Assembly: GCF_000379925.1 (NCBI RefSeq)
Contig: NZ_KB904204.1
Location: 1 to 64,000, forward strand
Length of the DNA: 64,000 nucleotides
Direction of reading: 5' to 3'
From: Porphyromonas levii DSM 23370
GTDB lineage: Bacteria > Bacteroidota > Bacteroidia > Bacteroidales > Porphyromonadaceae
Below, one piece after another: positions 1 to 9,325 of the stretch (its first letter is position 1; every line of letters begins with the position of its first letter). The notes under the pieces were generated by a model, which worked only from the letters and a program-made list of their open reading frames with translations, searched no databases and was not told the DNA's origin. Position numbers and translations under genes: made by a program.

Positions 1-172
1 TCCCAAAGTGTACCCATTTACAATAATTGTGGTATTCAGTAGCTTATAAATAGATAAAAAAGACAAAGACCAATCTCCAAAACAGCCAAACACCTCCCAA
101 AATACAGCAAAGAGCACCCCAAAGTACCCCCAAATACTACCCCCAACAGCGCCGATCTATACTTTGCGGAAT

Positions 173-234
173 CTAGGTTGTACAGAAAAATATTTTTATT
201 TGTACAGATAAATAAATTTATTCCTAGGAATAAA
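173..234. repeat. Decayed 22-bp palindrome array, sister of 34737-34820
   Basis: Two clear 18-bp palindromes lie at 195-212 (TTTATTTGTACAGATAAA) and 217-234 (TTTATTCCTAGGAATAAA), with centres exactly 22 bp apart. A degenerate third copy is at 173-190, again 22 bp away and centred on GTAC. The second palindrome is identical to the last copy at 34803-34820, and the first is the reverse complement of the copy at 34759-34776. The following flank (235-276, including TCACAACTGGCGC at 253-265) aligns with the flank after the 34 kb array. The two are therefore copies of one dispersed element. Confidence 0.8.
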
Positions 235-412
235 TTTGCCCGCTCCCGCTTGTCACAACTGGCGCTCGCCTGAGCGATTACGGTTAGTGAATAGAACACC
301 ACAATCCGCTAGGGGTCGTGATCAGGCATTACGAACAATTAGAGCATACATTTGCGCAATGTTCGGAAGCCCGAATGCTAAAGGATCGCTCTTGTTTCTT
401 TCGTGCAACTGT

Positions 413-468
413 TTCACAAAAAGAGGATGCATTGGAACGGTAATTCCAACACATCCTCTTTTTGTGAA
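413..468. terminator. Bidirectional terminator hairpin
   Basis: A 17-bp perfect stem (413-429 with 452-468) contains AAAAAGAGG and CCTCTTTTT. The loop holds a further small inverted repeat (TTGGAA/TTCCAA). It lies just downstream of the minus-strand susD-like remnant and would end that transcript. The A/T-tract arms suit termination in both directions. Confidence 0.85.
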
Positions 469-488
469 TAATTCTATCGTTAAGTCTC

Positions 489-1412
489 TTAAAAACCAGG
501 GTTTTGCTGAGTAGCTAAGGCTGGGGTGTTCTTGATGTCATCGAATGGAATAGGCCAGATAAACTTAGGATTATCGGCAGGTATCTTGAGTTCGAGATTA
601 TCAGGATTAAGGAACACACTTCCCATGATAGGGTCTTCCTGCGGGTCATGTCTCTGCATCCCTTCGCCCCAACGGCGGAGATCCCATAGACGCAAGCCCT
701 CGAAGACAAGCTCTCTAGCGCGCTCCTTTTTGATCTCGGAGAATAGCTCTGCTCCCTTAAGAGCGATTGGCTGTAGTCCTCTACTCTCCTTTAGGGCATT
801 TAGATATTTGATAGCATTGGCTTCGTCTTTCAGTAGGTAGGCAGCTTCGGAAGCGATGAGATAAAACTCCGCTATGCGGAATATCTTAGACGCATTCAAG
901 CCATTCGGGATGTATCCGTCCCAGTGCTTGTACTTTACTTCGTCCTTGGCATCGGAATACTCTTGGTTTCCTTTATTCTTTGCAACGACGTAGATGTCTG
1001 AAGCCGTAAAGGCGTCTAGGTAGTTGACATACTGAGGTTCAAAGTAAAGGTTCTTACGCAAGTCCTTATCGTCGTACATCTCTACCACCCATGCTGAGGG
1101 GATAAAGCTAGGACTATTGGCACCTACTGTACCATCCTCGTCCTCACAAGAGAGAGAAATATCAGGACCATATAGCGATGTGCCAGGGGCTAGTTCATCG
1201 GGCCTTTGGATATTGAGCGTTAGGATTGTCTCAGCCGACTTGTCGTGCAGCCACATATCCTCAAATGCTTTTGCCTCTGGGGCATTGAGCGGATAGCGCT
1301 TGGTATCGATGAGTTTTAGGGCAGCTTCGTATGCACCCTTCATATCATTCATGTAAAACTTCACTCTAGACTCAAGCGCAGTAATAGCATCAAAATTTAT
1401 TTCGGTAGCCAT
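489..1412 (-). pseudogene. 5'-truncated RagB/SusD-family nutrient-binding lipoprotein
   Basis: The translated C-terminal part is SusD-like: a TPR-type helix pair near the start, a central variable part, and the family's late motif region FRIAEFYLIASEA followed by KKERARELVFEGLRLWDLRRW, ending at NPGF. SusD proteins are usually 450-600 residues with a signal peptide and lipobox. Here only about 307 residues remain and similarity begins abruptly around ITALESRVKFYM, so roughly the first 200 residues and the export signal are missing. The frame stays open to 1526, but those extra 38 codons run through a terminator hairpin and look non-coding. No susC partner is adjacent. I infer the remnant of a lost susCD locus. 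The alternative, a short cytoplasmic protein starting at 1412, is unlikely to work as a surface lipoprotein. Confidence 0.8.
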
Positions 1413-1491
1413 TGGGGCGACTACCCTCTCTGGGACGGGCTTGTGGGGTAGTATCGGTCGATAGTTTACTGGTTGCCAGATGTATATACAG

Positions 1492-1535
1492 CGACAGAGG
1501 GTGGCTGCCCATGTTGGGACAACCACCCTCTGTCG
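1492..1535. terminator. Hairpin downstream of tricorn-like protease
   Basis: A 13-bp perfect stem (CGACAGAGGGTGG at 1492-1504 with its complement at 1523-1535) and 18-nt loop lie 22 bp after the minus-strand stop at 1558. The tail is not strongly U-rich, so this is a probable rather than certain terminator. Confidence 0.65.
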
Positions 1536-1557
1536 TTACAAATATTTTGGACGTTCC

Positions 1558-4500
1558 TTACTTCAGTAGCTCTTTCACGGCAGCCTCCATCTGACTGTCT
1601 TGACCATTGAGCGCTTTCTTGAAGTCGAGTCGAACCTTGACATCGGGCTCAAGCTCAAAGTTCTCTAGGTAATACCCTTCGGCAGTCTTGTAGCCCACAG
1701 CTGGGATACCGAAGTAGACAGATGGGTCTTGTAGGGTCACCCAGTTGACACTCGTCATGGTACCAGGTACTGGCATACCAACGAGCTTGCCGATACCCAT
1801 GTGCTTGTAGACCCATGGTGAACCATGTGCATTTGAGTAGTCTGCCTCGCACATTACCATCACACTTGGCTTTGTCCAACGCTTAGAAGGCATATCGCAA
1901 TAGTACTCGCCACGAATCTCTTGGGTGAGGTACTTAGTACCCGATAGGAATACCTCGATGTCCTCGTGCAGACGTCCACCACCATTGTAGCGAATATCTA
2001 CTACCAAGCCTTCACGCTGATAGTACTTACCCATGGCATCGGCGTACATGCGGCGGAAACTAGCATCGTCCATGCTTGATATATGTACATAGCCTAGGCG
2101 GCCATTAGATAGGCGATCTACCTCTGCAGCACGCTGCTTTACCCAGCGTTCATAGAGCAAACCAGAAAGCCTACTACTGCTGATTGGCTTCACTACCTCC
2201 TCGTAGGTCTTACCAGTCTCAGGAGAGTAGAATGTGAAGAGGACGTTCTTACCTGCTTTGCCTGCAAGCAATGGGAAGAAGTCGGTATCCTTTGTAATCT
2301 CCACGCCATCTATCTTGGCAAGGAAGTCTCCTACCTTTACCTTGCTGAGATGAGTATCGAAAGGACCGCCCACTATTACCTCCTCAATCTTGAGCCCCTC
2401 ATCGGTTGCCACAGAGAGATCAAAGAATAGACCGGTCTCTGCTACCTTATCTGCACGATTAGGGGCACCATAACCGCTACCAGTATGAGAGACATTCAGC
2501 TCGCCGAGAATCTCGGAGAGCATCTCTGAGAAGTCATAGTTGTTATTGATATGAGGAAGGAACTTCCGGTACTCCTTTGTCATAAACTCCCAGTCTACTC
2601 CGTGCATATCCTTCACATAGAAACGCTCCTGCTCTTCCTTCTTCATAAAGTCGAACATAAACTCGCGCTCTGCCTCAGCATTGAGATCCATCTCTGCACG
2701 CACCGATACTCTATCCATCTTCTCGCTAGAGAGGTTCATCTTCTGGATACTTCCACTACTAATGAAGAAGAGGTTGCTCTCCTTAGCATCGGGCTGGAAC
2801 TGTGCATAAGAGCCATCCAGCTTCTTGAGAAGCTTATTATCGCCCTTACGAAGATCCATTACCCAAAGGTCATAACCACCCTCAAAGGCAGCCATATAAT
2901 AGAGTTTCTTACCATCCTTAGTGATATAAGCGTCTCCGAGGTTGCTAGAAGCAGGGGTAAGGCGTACAATGCGGTCTTTGATATTATCGAGTTCTACAAG
3001 GATACCCTTAGCGTCGTCTTTCTTGTCGTCGCTCTTCTTATCCTTCTCTTCGCTCTTCTCAGCTTCTTTTGCCTTCTTCCCCTCCTCTGTCATAAGCTCG
3101 TACTCCTCCTCATTGAGGCGATATTTATCGTAAGCTTCACGGTTGAGGAAGACAATCATAACGTCGCTCATAGAGCCCCAGCTAGCGTGGTTGCGCATTC
3201 CATACTCCTCAGAAGCATAGATAATAGCATTGCCACCCATTACGAAACGTGGGTTAGAATTGAAGTAGCCACTCTGAGTGATATTGGTGAGCTTACCGCT
3301 CTTCGCATCCATAAGAACGATATCGGTAAATGGCTCATGGTGATTATCTACTAGCTCAAGAGCAATCCACTTGCTATCGGGTGACCAAGTGAAGTTGATG
3401 CCACCATCCTTCGAGGTGGTATGGCGTCCGTCATACACCTCTCTTACTTTGCCACTCTCTACATTGTAGATAGCAATCTTCCTGCGATCCTTAACGAATG
3501 CAATCTCCTTGCCATCGGGTGAGAACTGTGGATACATCTTCTCCGACTTATCTCCAGGGATAAGCTTTTGCTCATCGATAAGCGTAGCATTGGCAAAGTT
3601 AGGATCATTGCTCCGAGCCATCTTGGCGATATATAGGTCGCTCTGACCACCGCGCAACGACTCGTACACGATACTCCTATTGTCGCCACCAAAAGAGACA
3701 CCACGCTCCATAGCTGCGGTATTGGTGATGCGCTTAGTAGTAGAGTAGTCTGTACTTGCAACAAAGACCTCACCACGAACGATGTATGCCACCATCTTGC
3801 CGTCAGGAGAAACCGATGCAGAGGTCACGCCACGGGTAAACGTTAGCTTCTTGCTCTGGCTTTCGTCCAAATCATTGAGGATAGAGATATTCACCTTTGT
3901 AGGTGCACTGCCCTCCCTCATGGTATATATTTTACCATCGTAGCCGAAGCAAAGGGTTCCGTTGTTGGCTACAGAAAGGAAGCGAACTGGATGAATGTCA
4001 AAGCTAGTAAGCTGAGTAGCGCTAGCTTCTCCTTTGCTGCTGAGTGGCTGTTTGAATACATTAAATGTACCAGCACGCTCACTAAGGAAATAGAAGTGGT
4101 TGCCATCGGGTGCGTAGACGGGATTACGATCCTCTCCCTTCCAAGACACCAGTTGTTCGTAGCTCTTGTTCTTGAAGTCGTAAAGGTAGATATCCTTAGT
4201 CACTGACGAAGTGTGGTGCTTACGCCACATATTCTCCATACCCTTGGTATCCTCATAGAGTAGGAAGCGACCATCCTTACTGATCTCGCCATCTGACACT
4301 GGCGTAGGAATCTCTAGCGTAGTACGCCCTCCCGCTACAGGCACCTTGTACACTTCGTTGAGGCGACTCATAGGGAAGATGACACTAGATGCAGGATCCT
4401 GAATATGTGCCATGTAATAGATATACTTACCATCAGGTGAGAAGGCAAGTGGTGCAGTAGAGGTCGAATGTGTGGTGACCCTCTTGGCACCTCCACCATT

Positions 4501-4800
4501 AGCACTCATCACGTACACGTCCATGCTCCCTTGGTAGCGGTCACTCACAAAAGCAATCTGGCTACCATCAGGGCTCCATAGTGGTTGTGATTCGTACGCC
4601 TCATTGGTCGTAAGGCGTATTGCCTGACCGCCACTGGCAGATACCTTGTAGATATCTCCCTTGTAGGCAAATGCAATCTCCTGTCCGTTAGGAGAGATGG
4701 CTGGATAGCGCATCCATAAAGGTTCGTCAGCTGCATGAGCTATACCCCCAAGGCAAAGCACTCCTACAGCCGCAAGCAAACTCTTCGTAATACTCATCAT
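1558..4800 (-). CDS. Tricorn-like S41-family periplasmic protease
   Basis: This 1080-residue protein has an N-terminal signal peptide (to about residue 23) and many WSPDG/FSPDGK-type blades forming two beta-propellers over roughly residues 25-680. A Lys/Glu-rich insertion lies near residues 570-605. A core helical domain, a PDZ domain (about 755-850) and a C-terminal S41-type catalytic domain follow. The region YNGGGRLHEDI and the motif CEADYSNAHGSP place the likely nucleophile at Ser989, as in tricorn homologues. Archaeal tricorn degrades oligopeptides from the proteasome. The signal peptide instead suggests periplasmic peptide trimming, which fits a peptide-fermenting Porphyromonas. The gene is transcribed alone from a TAnnTTTG box about 40 bp upstream. 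An ATG at the next codon is an equally possible start. Confidence 0.92.
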   Translation of the reverse strand: MMSITKSLLAAVGVLCLGGIAHAADEPLWMRYPAISPNGQEIAFAYKGDIYKVSASGGQAIRLTTNEAYESQPLWSPDGSQIAFVSDRYQGSMDVYVMSANGGGAKRVTTHSTSTAPLAFSPDGKYIYYMAHIQDPASSVIFPMSRLNEVYKVPVAGGRTTLEIPTPVSDGEISKDGRFLLYEDTKGMENMWRKHHTSSVTKDIYLYDFKNKSYEQLVSWKGEDRNPVYAPDGNHFYFLSERAGTFNVFKQPLSSKGEASATQLTSFDIHPVRFLSVANNGTLCFGYDGKIYTMREGSAPTKVNISILNDLDESQSKKLTFTRGVTSASVSPDGKMVAYIVRGEVFVASTDYSTTKRITNTAAMERGVSFGGDNRSIVYESLRGGQSDLYIAKMARSNDPNFANATLIDEQKLIPGDKSEKMYPQFSPDGKEIAFVKDRRKIAIYNVESGKVREVYDGRHTTSKDGGINFTWSPDSKWIALELVDNHHEPFTDIVLMDAKSGKLTNITQSGYFNSNPRFVMGGNAIIYASEEYGMRNHASWGSMSDVMIVFLNREAYDKYRLNEEEYELMTEEGKKAKEAEKSEEKDKKSDDKKDDAKGILVELDNIKDRIVRLTPASSNLGDAYITKDGKKLYYMAAFEGGYDLWVMDLRKGDNKLLKKLDGSYAQFQPDAKESNLFFISSGSIQKMNLSSEKMDRVSVRAEMDLNAEAEREFMFDFMKKEEQERFYVKDMHGVDWEFMTKEYRKFLPHINNNYDFSEMLSEILGELNVSHTGSGYGAPNRADKVAETGLFFDLSVATDEGLKIEEVIVGGPFDTHLSKVKVGDFLAKIDGVEITKDTDFFPLLAGKAGKNVLFTFYSPETGKTYEEVVKPISSSRLSGLLYERWVKQRAAEVDRLSNGRLGYVHISSMDDASFRRMYADAMGKYYQREGLVVDIRYNGGGRLHEDIEVFLSGTKYLTQEIRGEYYCDMPSKRWTKPSVMVMCEADYSNAHGSPWVYKHMGIGKLVGMPVPGTMTSVNWVTLQDPSVYFGIPAVGYKTAEGYYLENFELEPDVKVRLDFKKALNGQDSQMEAAVKELLK

Positions 4801-4840
4801 GTAGGTTAAAAACTTTCTATTAATAAATACTCTCTAGGCA

Positions 4841-4865
4841 CAAATTTAGTCATATTTAGTCATAT
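4841..4865 (-). promoter_or_regulatory. Promoter and direct repeat for tricorn-like gene
   Basis: Reading the minus strand, TAAATTTG (complement of 4841-4848) fits the Bacteroidetes -7 box TAnnTTTG and places transcription start near 4835, about 35 nt before the ATG. Two copies of TATGACTAAA sit 11 bp apart and run into the box, a possible operator. No clear -33 TTTG is seen. Confidence 0.5.
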
Positions 4866-4877
4866 ACTTCACAGAAA

Positions 4878-4913
4878 GAGCTGTGCAATTGCCATATAAC
4901 AACTGCACAGCTC
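4878..4913 (-). terminator. Terminator after ABC-2 permease gene
   Basis: A 10-bp perfect stem (GAGCTGTGCA at 4878-4887 with 4904-4913) is followed on the minus strand by a short U-rich tail. It closes the dnaG-ABC transporter transcript. Confidence 0.75.
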
Positions 4914-4935
4914 CAAAACTACCTGATAGCCAAGG

Positions 4936-6246
4936 TTACTTGTACTTCACCCACTTTACCAGTTCCTTGAAACTAGGTTTCTTTCCATACATCAAAAGAC
5001 CTACTCGGAATACTTTAGCTGCAGCCCATACAAAGAAAACAGTCGTAGCCACCATGACTACAGCCGATAGTACTATTTGCCATACCGGAGGGGCAAAGGG
5101 CAAGCGAACCATCATTACATTTGGTGCTACAAACGGGATAAACGAGCCCCATAGAGCAAGAGGCCCATTGGGGTTCTCTGCAGAGTAGAGCGCAGCATAA
5201 AAAGCAAACATAAAGAGGAGGGTTATAGGCAGACTCATCTGTTGGATATCCTCGTCGCTATCAAACGCTGCTCCCATAGCTGCATATATACTTGCGAAAG
5301 AAAGGTAAGCACAGATAAAAAAGAAGACAAAGGCCCATATCATACCAGCAAAGTCAAATGACGTCAGCGGCATAAGTACATCTTGGATAAACTCTGCATC
5401 AACCCCTGAGGTCATCGCATTTTGTGTGAGCTGATCCATATCTATAGTCACATTGGAGAGGAATACGGCCTGCATCACAAAGAAGCCAATAGCACCGAGG
5501 ATAATCCAGATACCCAACTGGGTTAGTCCCACAAGGGCTACAGCAACCATTTTGGCAAATAGAAGGGTCGTAGGCTTGACCGAAGAAGCGATAATCTCCA
5601 CAATCCTATTCTTCTTCTCCTCCTGCACACTCGTCATTACCATACTACCATAAGTGATAACGAAGAAAAAGAGCATGATATTGAATGCCTGTCCTATTAT
5701 CATTGCCACAGTAGAAGATGCTGCTTGCTCCTCCCCATCCTTACTCCATTGTACTTCAGATATTGATAGATTGACCTTAGTATCATCTATAATTTGTTCA
5801 AGATTAGGGATATCGTAGGAGGCTATTTTCTCTTTCCTTAGTGCTGGTTGTAGATCGTCATTGATAGTAGTCTGGAGTGTAGGAGGAATAGTGGAATGGC
5901 TAAATATAGTAATCCCCTTAGGATTCTCTAGCAAGTCTTCGGTAATCAGTACATAAGCATAGATATCTTCCGACTTATTTTTCCGAGCTTCCGAGATCTC
6001 CATATCGCTCTTCACAAACTTGATACCCTCCTTTGGGTTGTCCTGAAGATAGCTCATGTACTTCCCCGTTTGGTCTATCACCATCACCTTCTTCTCGGAT
6101 GTATCCTTGGCATTCATCCCGAGGAATAGTGGGATTGCGATAATCAGTATAAAGATTAGAGGGGTAAAGATAGTCAGAAGCACAAAAGACTTCTTCTTTA
6201 CCTTTACATTGTACTCCCTCTGCATTACGATCCAAAACTTATTCAT
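4936..6246 (-). CDS. ABC-2 type exporter permease (NatB/YhaP-like)
   Basis: About 436 residues. There is one transmembrane segment near the N-terminus (after KKKSF, about residues 20-45), then a large soluble extracytoplasmic domain. A bundle of about five transmembrane helices fills the C-terminal half, with the ABC-2 family signature region around VQEEKKNRIVEIIASSVKP. This is the layout of NatB-like permeases, which export small ions, peptides or drugs; the substrate cannot be read from sequence. I chose the start at 6246 (MNKFWIVMQREY) because the longer frame to 6300 lies inside the ATPase gene. With this start the ATG overlaps the ATPase stop by 8 bp, typical of translational coupling. 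It pairs with the ATPase immediately upstream. Confidence 0.88.
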   Translation of the reverse strand: MNKFWIVMQREYNVKVKKKSFVLLTIFTPLIFILIIAIPLFLGMNAKDTSEKKVMVIDQTGKYMSYLQDNPKEGIKFVKSDMEISEARKNKSEDIYAYVLITEDLLENPKGITIFSHSTIPPTLQTTINDDLQPALRKEKIASYDIPNLEQIIDDTKVNLSISEVQWSKDGEEQAASSTVAMIIGQAFNIMLFFFVITYGSMVMTSVQEEKKNRIVEIIASSVKPTTLLFAKMVAVALVGLTQLGIWIILGAIGFFVMQAVFLSNVTIDMDQLTQNAMTSGVDAEFIQDVLMPLTSFDFAGMIWAFVFFFICAYLSFASIYAAMGAAFDSDEDIQQMSLPITLLFMFAFYAALYSAENPNGPLALWGSFIPFVAPNVMMVRLPFAPPVWQIVLSAVVMVATTVFFVWAAAKVFRVGLLMYGKKPSFKELVKWVKYK

Positions 6247-7228
6247 GGGCACCTCCCTTCTTGTACAATTTGCTCTCTGCTTCGCTAGTCTCATAGCCAT
6301 TAACCTGGCCTGTCTTATTCACCATATCTAGGAATATCTCATGCATGTCAGGGATAATCTCCTCAAAACTAATCACACTGCCGCGGTTGTTCCACTCGGT
6401 AATGATTTCTCGTGCAGGTAGCTTATTGATATTCTCCAATATAAGCTCGGTACGACCATAGCTATCCTGTTCACATCGCTGCACATGGTACCTACTATCA
6501 ATATCCTCAGGCAGCTGCAGTGGCTCCTCGAAGAGGAAACGGTAAGCATTGCCCTTGTAGCTCTGCTTCACACTATATACATCCCCCTGTAGCACTACGC
6601 GCGAACGGTTGATTAGCGAAATATTATCGCACAATTCCTCCACACTCTGCATGTTGTGGGTAGAGAAGATAATAGTATGCCCCTTAGCCTTGAGGCGGAG
6701 CATCTCATTCTTAAGAATCTCTGCATTAATGGGGTCGAATCCGCTAAAGGGTTCATCGAATATCAATAGTCTAGGCTCGTGCATCACAGTACAGATAAAC
6801 TGCACCTTCTGTGCCATACCTTTCGATAGTTCCTCTACCTTCTTATTCCACCAAGGGAGGATATCAAACCGCTCAAACCACTCCATAAGGATTCTCTTGG
6901 CATCAGGCTTCGATAGTCCTTTCAGCTGAGCCAGATAAATAGCCTGATCCCCCACCTTCATCTTCTTGTATAGTCCTCGCTCCTCAGGAAGGTAGCCTAT
7001 ACGCTCCAAGTCTTTTGCCTCAAAGGGGTGACCATCGAAGATAATCTCACCACTATCAGGAGCCGTAATCCTATTGAGGATACGGATAAGTGTGGTCTTT
7101 CCCGCTCCATTTGGTCCCAGTAGTCCATACACCTTGCCCTCGGGGACACTCAGACTCACATGGTCGAGCGCTCGATGCTTATCGTAGTCCTTGACTACAT
7201 CTTTTACTTCTACTACGTTGCTTGTCAT
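6239..7228 (-). CDS. ABC exporter ATP-binding protein (NatA-like)
   Basis: The 329-residue ATPase has a complete motif set: Walker A GPNGAGKTT, signature LSKGMAQKVQ, Walker B LLIFDEPFSGFD and switch histidine STHN. Homologues of this type carry a C-terminal extension of about 100 residues (DUF4162-like), and the protein has one here. It powers the permease encoded directly downstream. It begins 6 bp after the dnaG stop, so dnaG and the two transporter genes are probably one transcript. The substrate is unknown. Confidence 0.92.
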   Translation of the reverse strand: MTSNVVEVKDVVKDYDKHRALDHVSLSVPEGKVYGLLGPNGAGKTTLIRILNRITAPDSGEIIFDGHPFEAKDLERIGYLPEERGLYKKMKVGDQAIYLAQLKGLSKPDAKRILMEWFERFDILPWWNKKVEELSKGMAQKVQFICTVMHEPRLLIFDEPFSGFDPINAEILKNEMLRLKAKGHTIIFSTHNMQSVEELCDNISLINRSRVVLQGDVYSVKQSYKGNAYRFLFEEPLQLPEDIDSRYHVQRCEQDSYGRTELILENINKLPAREIITEWNNRGSVISFEEIIPDMHEIFLDMVNKTGQVNGYETSEAESKLYKKGGAHE

Positions 7229-7234
7229 ATATGC

Positions 7235-9250
7235 TTAATTCAGTAACTTATTCTTTGATGATATTATACGATCCCCCAGCATCCTACTCATATTTCTCTT
7301 TAGTTCGTTGTACTCACTCAATCGCCCGAGTAATTCCTTCACCTGCTCCTTATCCGAAGGATCAACTTTAGCTATTTCACCGAGCACCGACTTCACTTGC
7401 TCCTCCACCTTGTGAAGCTTTAGGGACAATACATCCCTCATTAGGAGCTTCACCACTTCCTCCTCCTCTGCCTGTTCACTGATATACCTATCATGAATAG
7501 GGCTTAGCGACAATTTATTAGTCACGTAATCATCGGCGTACTTAAAGATGGTCTCATTCTCCATACGGGTGAGAAACTTACCCACCTCTAGCTCGGGATT
7601 CTTCTCCTGAGCCTCCATTAGCACATCCAGCATTAGTTGGAAGTTATCGCTTAGTCCTCCTACCTCCCTTATATCCATAGTAGTATCATAGACCACCTCT
7701 ATACCATTCGCCCCGATCTGCCCCGATGTCATCTGGTAGTCCGAAATAAAAGTCATTCCATAGTCTATCAAGTCGTGCATTAGTGGAAGTTCGTATGGTG
7801 CAAAAGGATTCTTAATCTTTTGTTTAGGGATATTCGACGCTACCTGACCACTAGGAGCCTTAGTCGAAAGATTGGGCAACTCATGTGGTGGAACCACAGT
7901 AGGAGCCTCCACTGTCCGCTGTCTGCTCCTCAGTGCCTCTTGGTGGCGGTCGCCACGTATCTGATTCACTCTCTGGGTAAGTGCCTCATGCGTCACCTCC
8001 ATTTTGGCACTCAGTTCTCCTAGATACAGCTCCCTTGTTATCTGATTATCGATAAAAGCAATAGACTGTGCTAGCTCCTCAATTACAGACGCCTTACCCT
8101 GCGGAGTCGCACCATGCTCTGCTTCCAGCATACGGCTTTTGAAGAATAGTCCATCTTCCTCGTGCTCCTTAATATACTTCTGAATATCCTCAAGGGTATG
8201 TGCCTGAGCAAATGAGTCTGGATCCTCCCCATCTGGAAGGAGCAAGACATTGACCTTCATATCCTTTTCGAGACAAACATCCAGCCCTCTCAGAGCGGCT
8301 TTGATACCAGCTCCATCGGCATCGAAGAGTAGAGTAACATTGGAGGTCAGTCGCTTGATATGCTGTACCTGTGTAGACGTAAGGGCAGTACCACTACTAG
8401 CCACCACATTCTTAATCCCCTTTTGGCTCATGGATAACACATCCATGTACCCCTCAATCACGATACACTTATCCTCTTTAGATATATGGCGCTTAGCGAA
8501 GAAAAGCCCATACAGCTCATTACTCTTATCATAAAGCTCTGAAGCAGGGCTATTGATATACTTGCCCACATGCTCCATCTTCTTGAGGATACGCCCGCCA
8601 AATCCTACCACATTACCGCTAGAACTGTGGATAGGGAATATCACGCGCTCTCGATACCTATCAATATAGTCCCCTTTTTGGGTCTTCATAATGAGCCCTA
8701 GCTCCTCTAGGACGGATAGCTCTACCCCTTTTTCCTCCCCCCGCTTGACCAAGTAGTCCCAAGTACTAGGTGAATAACCTAGCTCAAACTCCTTGATGGT
8801 CTCATCGGTAATCCCTCGCTCCCTAAAGTATGCCAAGCCAACTCGCCTGCCCTCTGCCCCTTGGTGCATAGCATTGACAAACTCATCTCGCGCAAAGGCA
8901 TTGGCATTGATTAGCTTCTCCCTTTGGCTCTTGCGCTCCATCTGCTCGGGAGTCAGCTCCCGCTCCACCACCTCTATCCCATATTTCCGACCAAGATACT
9001 TGACTGCCTCAGGGAAAGAAAGGTGTTCGTGCTTCATGATAAAAGAGACAGGAGTACCCCCTTCGCCACAGGCAAAGCACTTACAGATATTCTTGGAGGT
9101 AGAGATGTGCATAGAGGGTGTCCTATCATCGTGAAAAGGGCAAAGCGCTACAAAGTCTTTGCCCTTACGATGGAGTGTTAGGAAGTCCCCTACCACATCA
9201 GCTATCTCAGCTCTATCGAGTATCTGATTTACTGTCCTTTCGTCAATCAT
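7235..9250 (-). CDS. dnaG: DNA primase
   Basis: This 671-residue protein synthesises RNA primers at the replication fork. The N-terminal CHC2 zinc-binding domain shows CPFHDDRTPS, then CFACGEGG at about residues 38-65. The catalytic core follows, with the TOPRIM motifs VIEGYMDV and LLFDADGAG at roughly residues 250-320. The C-terminal part, expected to bind the replicative helicase, is weakly conserved with a long linker around residues 440-500. The start MIDERTVNQIL matches the usual DnaG N-terminus. It is the first gene before the two ABC transporter genes, only 6 bp apart, which looks like co-transcription without an obvious functional link. Confidence 0.96.
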   Translation of the reverse strand: MIDERTVNQILDRAEIADVVGDFLTLHRKGKDFVALCPFHDDRTPSMHISTSKNICKCFACGEGGTPVSFIMKHEHLSFPEAVKYLGRKYGIEVVERELTPEQMERKSQREKLINANAFARDEFVNAMHQGAEGRRVGLAYFRERGITDETIKEFELGYSPSTWDYLVKRGEEKGVELSVLEELGLIMKTQKGDYIDRYRERVIFPIHSSSGNVVGFGGRILKKMEHVGKYINSPASELYDKSNELYGLFFAKRHISKEDKCIVIEGYMDVLSMSQKGIKNVVASSGTALTSTQVQHIKRLTSNVTLLFDADGAGIKAALRGLDVCLEKDMKVNVLLLPDGEDPDSFAQAHTLEDIQKYIKEHEEDGLFFKSRMLEAEHGATPQGKASVIEELAQSIAFIDNQITRELYLGELSAKMEVTHEALTQRVNQIRGDRHQEALRSRQRTVEAPTVVPPHELPNLSTKAPSGQVASNIPKQKIKNPFAPYELPLMHDLIDYGMTFISDYQMTSGQIGANGIEVVYDTTMDIREVGGLSDNFQLMLDVLMEAQEKNPELEVGKFLTRMENETIFKYADDYVTNKLSLSPIHDRYISEQAEEEEVVKLLMRDVLSLKLHKVEEQVKSVLGEIAKVDPSDKEQVKELLGRLSEYNELKRNMSRMLGDRIISSKNKLLN

Positions 9251-9270
9251 CTTTTCGATGAAGTAAATAG

Positions 9271-9304
9271 ATAGTAGAGACGCAACCAGTTACGTCTCTA
9301 CTAT
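9271..9304 (-). terminator. Terminator between slyD-like gene and dnaG
   Basis: A 12-bp perfect stem (ATAGTAGAGACG at 9271-9282 with 9293-9304) lies 21 bp after the minus-strand slyD-like stop. It separates that gene from dnaG. Confidence 0.75.
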
Positions 9305-9325
9305 ACACTATATCATCATATTATA

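Larger units (their letters stand above)
1..488. other. Non-coding region with palindrome repeat and terminator
   Basis: No convincing gene is visible here. The short open frames on both strands lack recognisable motifs and cross the repeat and the terminator. The stretch holds a decayed palindrome array (about 173-234) with a conserved GC-richer flank to about 276, and the strong terminator hairpin at 413-468. Nothing else stands out. Confidence 0.7.

Noticed and set aside
236-514. Plus-strand gene of about 92 codons near the window start
   Set aside because: It contains the terminator hairpin and the repeat flank, and has no recognisable motif.
1412-1526. N-terminal extension of the SusD-like protein
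   Set aside because: The extra 38 codons overlap a terminator hairpin, show no signal peptide and no SusD similarity.
2551-3354. Plus-strand protein of about 267 residues
   Set aside because: It lies entirely antisense to the clearly coding tricorn-like gene and has the Leu/His-rich composition of a shadow frame.
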